Shown here: positions 52,859 to 63,500 of the stretch, in pieces
How the letters are laid out: every line of letters begins with the position of its first letter
How positions within the stretch are numbered: the stretch's first letter is position 1
NCBI GenBank assembly: GCA_013289985.1
Contig: JABCYW010000004.1
Location: forward strand, 1 to 64,000
From: Betaproteobacteria bacterium
GTDB taxonomy: Bacteria; Pseudomonadota; Gammaproteobacteria; Burkholderiales; Burkholderiaceae_C
DNA length: 64,000 nucleotides
Direction of reading: 5' to 3'
The notes under the pieces: model-generated
Database searches by the model: none
Told to the model about the DNA's origin: nothing
Seen by the model: only the letters and a program-made list of their open reading frames with translations
Made by a program: the position numbers and the translations under genes

Positions 52859-54508
52859 ATGAGATCTCGTGCGCGGAGCTGCCTCTGGGTGGCTCTTTGT
52901 CTTTTCTGCGTCGACGTGTCCGCACAGGGTGGCGCGGCGGTGCCGACGCCTGCCGCCGCCGACGCGCAGCCGCGCTTCGACATCCTCGAGTTCCAGGTCG
53001 AAGGCAACAGCGTGCTGCCGGACGACGCGATCGAGCAGGCCGTGATGCCGTTCCTCGGCCCGGATCGCCAGATGGACAGCGTCGAATCCGCGCGCGCGGC
53101 GCTGGAGAAGGCGTACCAGGGCGCGGGCTACCTCACCGTGTTCGTCGACGTGCCGGAGCAGCGCATCGAAGGGGGCGTGGTGATCCTCAACGTCACCGAA
53201 GGCCGCGTCGAGCGGCTCAAGGTGAGCGGCTCGCGCTACTTCTCTCAGGGCTACATCCGCACGCACGTGCCCGAGCTGGCCGAGGGCAAGGTGCCCAACT
53301 TCAACGAGGTGCAGCGCCAGCTCGCGGCCGTCAACCGCACCGAGGAGCGCCGCGTGCAGCCGCTGATGCGCGCGGGCGTCGTGCCCGGCACCGTCGACAC
53401 GGAGCTCAAGGTCTCCGACAAGCTTCCGCTGTTCGGCAGCGCCGAGATCAACAACCACAGCGCGGCCAACACCACGCCGCTGCGGCTGTCGGCCACCGCG
53501 CGCTACGAGAACCTGTTCCAGCTCGATCACAGCATCGCGCTGACGCTGGCCACCGCGCCGGCGCATCCGTCGCAGTCGCGCGTGGTGTCGATGAACTACG
53601 CGATCCCCGGCGCCGAACAGGCCACCTGGGTCGCATACGCGCTCAACTCCGACAGCAACGTCGCGGCCGTCGGCGACGTCAACGTGCTGGGCAAGGGCAC
53701 CACCGTCGGCCTGCGCTGGGTACGGCCGGTGGGCCAGATCCCCGAGCAGTCGCACAGCGTCTCGCTCGGCTTCGACTACAAGGACGTGCAGCAGCAGACG
53801 ACCGCCGGGGGCAGCACGATCTCGACGCCGCTGCGCTACCTGCCTCTGCTGTTCGGCTACAACGGCAGCTTCGACGAGGGCGCACAGCGTTCGACGCAAC
53901 TGAGCCTGACGTCGACGCTGGCGTTCCGCCGCATCCTCGCGCGCAACGTGCCCTCGTGCCCGGGCGGCGAGGCCGACCAGTTCGCCTGCCAGCGCCAGGA
54001 TGGCGATGGCAGCTTCGCGACGCTGCGCGGCGACCTGCGCCAGTCGTGGCCGATTGGCGACCTGGGGTCGCTGCACCTGCACGGCACGGCCCAGGCCGCC
54101 ACCGGCCCGGTGCCCAGCGGCGAGCAGTTCTCGATCGGCGGCGCGGAGAGCGTACGCGGCTACTACGAGGCCGAGGAGGCCGGCGACCGCGGGCTGCTGG
54201 GGTCGATCGAGTGGCACAGCCCGGACATGAGCGCCACGCTCTCGCGCTGGACGCATCGTGACACGCCGGCCGGCGCGTGGAACCAGGCCTACGTGCTCGT
54301 GTTCTTCGACGGCGCGCGCGAATGGGTGTTCGACCCGGCCACCGGGCAGGCGCCGCACCACGCGCTCGGCAGCTACGGCATTGGCTTCCGCGCCCGTCTC
54401 GCGAAGACGGTCAGCAGCGACTTCGATCTCGCGCGCCCGTTCCGCGCGACCCCCGACACGCCCGCCAACGAGACGCGCGCGAGCTTTCGCCTCGCCGTCG
54501 ACTACTAG
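52859..54508 (+). CDS. Two-partner secretion transporter, ShlB/FhaC/HecB family (TpsB)
   Basis: A 549-residue outer-membrane protein with a signal peptide (LWVALCLFCVDVSAQ). POTRA domains span about 38-200 (FDILEFQVEGNSVLPDDAIEQAV; LNVTEGRVERLKVSGSRYFS). A 16-strand-type barrel follows, containing the lid-loop motif in FSIGGAESVRGYY (VRGY motif of the Omp85/TpsB superfamily). The C-terminus ends in FRLAVDY. It secretes the TpsA exoprotein encoded 24 bases downstream. A palindrome and shared-motif copy 5 precede it. Confidence 0.94.
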   Translation: MRSRARSCLWVALCLFCVDVSAQGGAAVPTPAAADAQPRFDILEFQVEGNSVLPDDAIEQAVMPFLGPDRQMDSVESARAALEKAYQGAGYLTVFVDVPEQRIEGGVVILNVTEGRVERLKVSGSRYFSQGYIRTHVPELAEGKVPNFNEVQRQLAAVNRTEERRVQPLMRAGVVPGTVDTELKVSDKLPLFGSAEINNHSAANTTPLRLSATARYENLFQLDHSIALTLATAPAHPSQSRVVSMNYAIPGAEQATWVAYALNSDSNVAAVGDVNVLGKGTTVGLRWVRPVGQIPEQSHSVSLGFDYKDVQQQTTAGGSTISTPLRYLPLLFGYNGSFDEGAQRSTQLSLTSTLAFRRILARNVPSCPGGEADQFACQRQDGDGSFATLRGDLRQSWPIGDLGSLHLHGTAQAATGPVPSGEQFSIGGAESVRGYYEAEEAGDRGLLGSIEWHSPDMSATLSRWTHRDTPAGAWNQAYVLVFFDGAREWVFDPATGQAPHHALGSYGIGFRARLAKTVSSDFDLARPFRATPDTPANETRASFRLAVDY

Positions 54509-54532
54509 GCCCGGCCGCCGAAGGATGCCACC

Positions 54533-57500
54533 GTGACCCAGCGCCCCGCCCAAGCCTCCCCGCGCTCCGGTTTTCCGCTTCCGCGCCTGTCGCCGCTGGT
54601 GCTGGCGATCGTGGCCGCGTTCCCGGGCGCGGGCCGTGCGCAGGTCGCGCGGCCGGCGGCGCCGTCGCCCGCCACCGTTCCCGTGCCGGCCCGGGTCGGC
54701 TGGCTCGTGTCGACCAGCGCGCCCAACCTGCCCACGCCGCTGCCGGTGCCGGTGGCGAACGCCTCCGGCGGCACCAGCCTCACGATCAACCAGCTGAGTA
54801 CCAGCGCGGTCTACAACTGGCAGAGCTTCGACATCGGCGCGTCCAGCAGCGTCACGTTCAACTATCCCAGCGCGACCGGCAGCTCGCTGAACCGCGTGAC
54901 GGGCAGCGCCGCGCCGAGCGCGATCTTCGGCGCGCTGAAGTCGCAGTACGCGAATCCGGCCGGCGGCGCGCCGCTGCTGGGCGGCTCGATCTACCTGATC
55001 AATGCGAACGGCATCCTGTTCGGCAAGGGCGCGCAGGTCGACACCGGCGCGCTGATCGCGTCGACGCTGGACCTGCGCAACGCCGATTTCTATGCCGGCA
55101 TGTCGCAGTCGATCGCCAGCCAGGGCTACACCTTCGGCCCGTTCGCGGCGGTCGGCGACACGCCCGCCAGCCTGCTGCCGGGCGCCAACAACTTCGTGCT
55201 GGTCGACGCCGGCGCGCGCATCACCACGCCCAGCGGCGGCCGGGTGTTCCTGTTCGCCAACAACGTGGTGCAGAACGGCGGCGCGATCACGACGCCCAAC
55301 GGCCAGACCGCGCTCGCGGCCGGCGACCAGGTCTATCTGAACGTGCCCACCAACGAGCCGATGTACGCCTCGGAGGTGAACTCGGGGATCCCGGCGGTCA
55401 ACGGGTTGCTGGTCGAGGTGGGCTCAATCGGCCCCAACGGCAGCCTCGTCGCCAACCTGCAGGGCGGCGTCATCAACACCCCGACGGGCAACACCACGCT
55501 GGTGGGCATGGCGGTCAACCAGAGCGGCCGCATCAACGCCACCACCAGCGTGGCGCAGGACGGCTCGGTGTTCCTGCTCGCGCGCGGCAACGCGACCGGC
55601 AGGCTCAGCGACACCGGCAGCCTCGTGCTGAAAGAGGCCGGCAACGGCGGCACGTTGACGCTGGGCCCGGGCAGCGTGGTCGACATCGAGCCCGACAAGA
55701 CGGTCGGCGCCAGCGGCAAGCAGGCGACCTCCAACGCCAACTCCAGCTTCACGCCGTCGCTTGTGCAACTGTCGGGTCAGACGATCGATCTGCAAGCGGG
55801 CTCGGCGATCGTCGCGCGCGGCGGCGTCGTCGACGCGCGCGCCGAGTCGCTGCCGTTCTACGTGACGGGCGGCCAGGACCCCGCCACCTACCCCTATGCG
55901 GTGATGACCGACGCCGCCGCGCGGCTCGTGCTCGACGCCGGCGCGACGATCGACGTCTCCGGCACCACCGACACGACGGTGTCGGGCGCGCGCAACTTCG
56001 TCACCACGGCGCTGCTGGGCGCGAGCGACCTCGCCGATGCGCCGTTGCAGCGCACCGGGCCGGTCTACCGCAGCGAGCTCACCTTCGACGTGCGCAGCGC
56101 GGTGCCTATCCTGGGCAGCACGGCGGCCTACGTCAACGCGATCGAGAAGACCGCGACCGAGCAGCTGGCCGCGGGCGGCAAGATCAAGCTGGAGTCGACG
56201 GGCGCGGTGGTGACCAACGCGTCGTCGTCGCTCGACGTGTCGGGCGGCGCGGTGAACTACACCGCCGCGAAGGTATCGACCAGCGAACTGGTGGGCAGCG
56301 ACGGCAAGGTCTACACGTTCAACCAGGCGCCGGCTGGGCTCGCGTACACCGGCATCCTCGGAGCGCCGACCGGCAAGCTCGACCGCTGGGGCGTGGTGCC
56401 TTCGTATTCGCCGTCGCAGGTGAGCGGCGGCTTCGTCACGCCGGGCTACGTCGCCGGCCAGGCGGGCGGCAGCCTCAGCGTCGTCAGTCCGCTGGCGGTG
56501 CTCGACGGCCAGATCCAGGCGAAGGTGACGACTGGCGTGCGCCAGACCGCGGGGCTGGACGCGCTTCCGGCGGCGGCGTCGCTGGTGCTGGGCGCGCGCG
56601 CCAATGGCGCGATCGGCTTCGGCGGCAACGGGTTCACGTCGGCAGGCCTGGCCGATCTCGACATCGTCGCGGCGCAAGACAGCCTGGACGCGGGCTTCTG
56701 GAGCGCTCCGCTGAAAGGCATGCTGCCGACGACGAGCCGCATTGCGGCGAGCACGCTGGTCGCCAGCGGCGTCGGCAGGATCCAGGCGACGGCCAACGAC
56801 GGCATCATGCTGGATGTCGGCGCGAACCTGGCGCTGCCGACCGGCGCCGTCCTCGACCTCGCGGCCGGTGGCGCCGCGGGCATCGCGCTCGACGCCAATA
56901 TCCGTGCGGCGGGCGGCAGCGTCAGCGCGATCACGCGCTCGCTCGACGGCCAGAGCGCCGCCGGCGGCCTGACGCTGGCGGCGGGCAGCGCGATCGACGT
57001 CTCGGCGGCCTGGGTCAATCGCGCGCTCGATGGCGCGACCGCGGGCGCGGCCACCGCGGGCGGCTCCGTCACGCTCAGCTCGGGCGGCGCGCTGGCCGTG
57101 CAGGACGCGTCGCGCATCGACGTGTCCGGCGGCGCGACGGTGGGCACCGGCGGCAAGGTCGCGGGCACGTCGGCCGGCAGCGTCACGCTGCAGAGCGGCA
57201 TGTCGGTCGACGACCAGTCCGCGCCCGCGCCGGTCCACATCGGCGCGCGCCTGGTGGCCGATTCGCTGGGTGGCGGCGGCACGCTGACGCTCAACGCCGG
57301 CAGCATCACGGTGGGCCCGGGCGCCATCACCAGCGGCGTCGCCGACGGCGCGGCGGTCGGCTCGCTCGTGCTGTCGAACGCGTTCTTCAACCAGGGCGCG
57401 TTCACGAGCTACAACGTCAATGCGGCGAGCACGCTGACGGTGACGGGCGGCACCACGATCCATCCTCAGGCCGGCAACTGGATCCTCGGCTCGAACGCGG

Positions 57501-60500
57501 CCGCGATGCCCACCGGCAGCCTGCCGGGCAGCTTCATGTCCGTCGGCACGCTGCCCGACGCGCAGCGCGCGCCGGTGAGCGTGCAGCTGAAGGCGGCGTC
57601 CTTGCAGAACAACACGATCGGCGACCTCACGATCGCGGGCGGCGCCAGCATCCTGACCGACCCGCTCGCGTCGGTGGCGCTGAGCGCGGGCCTGAACCTG
57701 ACGGACGCCGGCAGGATCGTCGCCCCCGGCGGCAACGTCGCGCTCGTCCTCGTGGGCAGCACGACGAAGCCGATTCCCGGCACGCTGAGCCTCGCGCCGA
57801 GCGCGGCGATCGACGTCTCCGGAACGACAGTGCTGCAGCCGCAGACCGGCGCGCTGCCGACGGGCACCGTGCTCGCGGGCGGCAACGTCAAGCTGGCCGT
57901 GTCCAACGCCACCAACACGCCGGTGCTGATCGCGCCGGGCACGGTCATCGCGGCCGACGGCGCATCGGCGACGCTGGGCGTGACGACGACCAACACGCTC
58001 GGCAACGCCGTCGTCGCGGCGCAGACCGTGGCTACGGCCGGCGGCTCGATCACGGTGGACACCTCCATCGGCGGCTCGCTTGCGGGCGTCATGCACGCCA
58101 CCGGCGGCGACGCGAGCGTCAGCGGCGGCACGTTCAGCGTCAACGGTGCCGACACGGTGGTCGTGCAGCAGGGGCCGGTGCTGGCGTCCGCGCCGGTGGC
58201 GGGCGTGTCTGTGGTGGGTGTCTCGGCGCAGGCACTGAGCGCCGGCTTCTCCAACGTGAACCTGCAGGCGAACCAGCAGGTGCGCTTCATCGCCGACGCG
58301 ACGCTCGCGCTCGGCGGCAACCTCAAGGTCGACGCGCCGGCGCTCGTGCTGGCCCCGGGCGTCGGGAGCGTCGTCCTGTCGGGGGCGTCGACGCTGCAGG
58401 TCGGCGCCTCGACTCACCCGAGCACGGCGGGCGCCATCGGCGGGGCCGGCACGCTCACGCTGTCCGGCGGCCTGGTGGAGTTATACGGGCAGCAGGTCCT
58501 GCAGGGGGTGGGCAACGCCACCGTGACGGCGGCGTCCGAGTTGCGTCTCCAGAGCTTCACGGACACCAACGGCCTGCAGGGCTCCCTGGGCCTGCAGGGA
58601 GGCCTGACGCTCAGCGCGCCCGAGGTCGTGCCGACCTCGGGCAGCCAGTACGCCATCGATGCGGCGGGCCAGCGCGTGCTCGTCACCGGCGGCGATCGCA
58701 ACGCCGCGCTGCCGCTGAGCGCGGGCGGCAGCCTCACGATCAACGCGGCCGACATCGCGATCGGCGACGCCACCGACGCGAGCCGGGCCGGCGTCGTGCG
58801 CGCGCCGTTCGGCAGCATCGCGCTCAACGCGACCGACAGCCTCGTGGTCGGCAACGGCAGCCTGCTGTCGGTGGCCGGCACGGGCCTGACGGTGCCCTAC
58901 GGCCAGACCGCGGGTGGCACGAACTGGAGCTACGACGGATCGACCGTGACGGCGCCGCCGGCGAAGGCCATCTCGCTGAACGCGCCGGGCAGCGCCATCG
59001 ACGTCGCGGCGGGCTCGACGCTGGACCTCTCGGGCGGGGGCAACCTCGTCGCGCAGGAGTTCGTGCCGGGCATCGGCGGTTCGAAGAACATCTTCGCCGG
59101 CGCCGCGAGCGGCGCCTTCGCGGTCGTGCCGACGGCCGGCCCGTATGCCGCGCAGGACGTCGACATCCTGACCAAACAGCCCGATGCCCAGGGCGCGCTG
59201 CCCACGCTGCAGCTGGGCCGCACCGTCACCTTCGGCAGCGGCGGACCGATCCCGGCCGGCACCTATGCGGTGATGCCGGCGCAGTACGCGACGCTGTCCG
59301 GCGCGTTCCTGGTGACGCCGGCGGCTTCCGGCGCGCCGCTGGCGCTCGGCGCGGCGGTCAGGCAGACCGACGGCTCGGTGCTGGTCGGCGGCCGCCTCGG
59401 CGAGGCCGGCACCGGCTTCGCCAGCTCGCTGGCGCAATCGTTCGATGTGCGCACGTCGACCCAGGCGCTGACCTACAGCGAGATCGACCAGACGAACGCC
59501 AACGCGTACTTCAGCGCGCAGGCGTCTTCGCGGGGAGTGGCCGCGCCGGCGCTGCCCACGGATGGCGGCGTGCTGGCCATCGCCGCGGGCCAGTTGAGCC
59601 TGAAGGGCAGCACGGTGTTCACCCTGCCGACGGTGACGACGACCACGACGGCAAACGGCGCCACGACGACGACCACCACCTCGGTCGGCCGCGGCGGCGA
59701 ACTCGACATCGCTGCCTCCGACATCCAGGTGGGCGGCACCGCCGCGGCCGGCGTGCTGGCGCTGAGTCCGGCCGACATCAACGCCACCGGCGCATCGCTG
59801 GTGGTGCTGGGCGGCCTGAAGGACCCGGCCACCGGCAACGTGGCCGTGACTGCCGACAGCGTCGTCGTCGCCAACGCCGGAGCGCCGCTCAAGGTCAACG
59901 ACCTCGTGCTGGTGGCCAACGGCAACGTGACGCTCGAAGCCGGCGCCGCGATCACCGCCCCGAACTCGACGACTAACCAGGCCGCCGCGCCCACGTTGAA
60001 CCTGAGCGGCGACGGGGCCCTGCTGCGCGTGAGCAGCGACGCCTCCGCCACGAGCGTCCGAAGCGGCGCTCGGGGCACGAGCGGCGTGCTCCAGATCGGC
60101 GCCGGAGCGACGCTCGGCGGCGGCGCGATCACGGCCGAAGGCACGCTGACGAACGCGATCGCGGGCGATGCGACTCTGTCGGCGACGGCGATCACGCTTG
60201 GCGCGGGCCACATGGCCGTCGGCGACCTCGGCAACGTGCTGCCGGGCGCCGACACGCTGGTGCTGACGCCGACGCTGGCCGCGCAGGTCGCGGCCGCGCA
60301 GTCGTTGACGCTGCGCAGCGCGACCGGGCTGGACCTCTACGGCAGCGTCACGCTGGGCGGCGCGTCGGTGCAGTCGCTGACGCTGGACACCGGCAGCCTG
60401 GCGCTGGTCGGCAACGGCGGCACTGCGACGATCGCTGCCGGCGGCGTCACCTTGAAGAACACCACCGGCATCGCGGGCACGGGCAGCGCGGGCGACAACA

Positions 60501-63500
60501 CGCTGCTGATCCAGGCGCTGGCGACGAGCGCCACCGCCGGCACCGGCCAGGTGCTCGTCGGTCCCGGCGCGCTGTCCGTGAGCGGGGCGGGCGCGGTGAC
60601 GCTGTCCGCCGCGCACGAGGTGCTGCTGGGCGACCAGGCCTCGCTGAGCACGCCCGGCGACCTTGCGATCAGCGCGACCTCGTTGCAGGCGGTGCGCGGC
60701 GCGCAGGCGGCGCTGAACGCCGGCGGCCGATTCACGCTGACCGCCGCGGGCACGGCCTCGACCACCGCGCCGGGCTCGGGCGCGCAGGTGGCGATCTCCG
60801 CAGGGGCTATCGACCAGGAGGGCGCCATCACGATGCCCTCCAGCCAGCTGACGCTCGACGCGTCGGGCGGCGGCGACGCGGTGCATTTCGGCGCGGGCTC
60901 GCAGACCGACCTGTCCGGCCGCAGCAGCCAGATCGACGGCATCACGCTCGCCACGCCCGGCGGCACGCTGGCCGTGCTTGCGAGCGGCGGCAACGTCGCG
61001 GCCGACATCGGTTCGGCGATCGACGTGTCGGCCCCGGCCGCGGGTGGCCAGGGCGGCAGCGTGACGATCTCGGCGCCGACGGGCAGCGTCGCGCTGCAAG
61101 GCAGCCTGCGAGGCTCGGCGGCGGCGGGGCAGGTCGGCGGCTCGCTCAGCGTGGACAGCAACACGCCGCTCGACCTCGCGGCGCTGGCCGCGACGATCGC
61201 CGCGACGCCGAACAACTTCGGCGCCCGCATCGCCGTGCGCAATCGCAGCGGCGACCAGCAGGTGGCGGCCGGCACGAGCCTGGCCGCGCGCAACATCACG
61301 CTGAGCGCCGACGCCGGCACGCTGACCATCGCCGGCAAGCTCGACGCCAGCGGCGCATCCGGCACGCGCATCGTGCTGGCTGGCGGCGACGGCGTCGCCA
61401 TCGACGCGGGCGCGGCGATCACCGCGCACAGCACCGGCGGCGCGGGCTCGCAGGTCCAACTGCTGGGCGGCGATCGGCAGTTGCAGGCAGACGGCACGTT
61501 CACGGGCACCGGCGGCGCCGTCCTCTTCAACGGCGGCAGCATCGACACGAGCGCGGCCACCGGCGGCGCCAACGGCACGCTGCTGGTGAGCGCGCAGCGC
61601 GGCGCGGACGGCACCGGCGTGGCGATCAGCGGCAGCGGCGGCACGACGGTGGCCGGCGCGAGCCAGATCCAGATCGAGTCCGTCAAGCAGTACGCGGCCA
61701 CCGCGGTCAACGCGTCGCTGATCTCCCAGGTCACGGCGGGCAACCTCGCGCTCGGCGCGAACGCTTCCACCGTGCTGTCGCAGGTCGGCGCCTTGCTCGG
61801 CCAGCCGGTGTCCACGCTCCAACTGCGTTCGGGCGTCGAGATCGACTCCACCGGCGACCTGGCGATGACGGGCAACGCCAGCGTCGGCGGCTGGAACCTG
61901 ACGTCGTACACGGCCAACGGCGCGGCCCAGGCGCAGGCCAGCGGCGCGCCGATGGACCTGACGCTGCGCGCCGCCGGCAACCTCACGATCACGGGCAGCC
62001 TGAGCGACGGCTTCCTGCCCAGCGGCGTGGCGCCCACGACGCTCGCGGCGGCGAGCAGGATCGCGCCGGCGGCCGTCGTCGCGCAGATCAACGGCAGCTA
62101 CGCGCAGGGCGCCAACATCACCCTGGTCGGCGGCGCGGACCTGGGCGCGGCCGACGTGATGGCGACGAAGGCGTCGGCCGACGCCGGCGACGTGACGATC
62201 GGTACCGCCGGCAAGAACGTGCTGGTGCGCACGACCACCGGCAACATCGCGATCGCCGCCGGCCGCGACGTGACGCTCGCGAACGCGCAGGCCGAGGTCT
62301 ACACCACCGGCACGCCGGTCAGCGCGCAGCTGTTGCAGAGCCAGGGCTACGTCGGCAACCAATTGGCGAACCAGGCCTACCTGCGCAGCGGCACGACCAG
62401 CCAGTCGCCGTTCCTGACGGGCGGCGGTGCGCTGGACGTGACGGCGGGCCGCGACATCGTCGGCGCCGACCCGAACGCCGCGACGCTGCAGAACTCGAGC
62501 GCCTGGGCCTGGCGCGACAGCGACCAGAAGACCAACGGCCAGCCGGTCTGGTGGAGCCGCTACGACCTGTTCCAGCAGGGCTTCGCGACGTTCGGCGGCG
62601 GCAACGTGACGGCGTCCGCGGGGCAGGACCTGGTCGACGCGGGCTTCACCGCGGCGGCCAGCGGCTTCGTCCCGCGCGACGCCAGCGGCAACCCGCAGCC
62701 CGGCAAGACCTACGGCGGCGGCGATCTCGGCATCCAGGCCGGTCGCGACATCGTCGGCAGCAGCGTGCTGGCCGCGGGCAGCACCGGCAACGTGCGGGCC
62801 GGCCGCGACATCGCGGCCGGCAATGCGACGGCCACGGCGCCCTACGCGCTGCAGGTGCAGTACGGGAACACCGCGATCAACATCGCCGCACTGGGCAATC
62901 TCGAGCTGGGACTAGTCTCCGCGTTCGGCATGACGCCCGGGTCGACCCAGTACAAGGCGTCGAACTCGTCGTTGAACGCCTTCGGCTACCTGATGGGCCT
63001 GACGCCCGACGCGACGCTGGCCGTGCTCGCCGGTGCCGGTGACCTCAGGTACGACGCGTCGTCGCCGATGGACGTCTCCAACCTCGGCGCGCCGTCGGCC
63101 GTGCCGGATCGCATCCTGCCCGACGTCGCGAGCTTCGCCGCCCCCAACGGCAGCATCTCGGCGGGCACGCTGATTCAGATCCCGGCCGGCACGACCAAGC
63201 TGAGCCTGCTGGCGCAGAACAACCTCACAGTGTCGGGCATCTCGGTCGGGGGCACCGACCCGCGCGCCGCATCGCCGACGCTGCTCGCGGGCGGCGATCC
63301 CATCGCGGAGCCGCTCATGGACAACACCCCCGGCCTGACGCCCATCGATTCGGGCACCCGCTCGCCGATGGAGCTCGTGGCGCAGGCGGGCGACGTCACT
63401 GTCACGCAAGGCATCATGACGACGACGGCGCTGCGCCTGATCGCCGGCCGTGACATCGTCCTCGGGCTGCCGCCCCCCGACGTCTCGTTCCGCGGCATCA

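Noticed and set aside
54277..59976. A 1899-residue plus-strand open frame beginning inside tpsB
   Set aside because: Offset frame over tpsB and tpsA. The true tpsA frame begins at GTG 54533 and carries the signal peptide and TPS signature.
55424..62362. Long minus-strand frames of 997 and 1293 residues
   Set aside because: Antisense shadows of the repetitive, GC-rich tpsA gene; no ribosome site and no recognisable domains.
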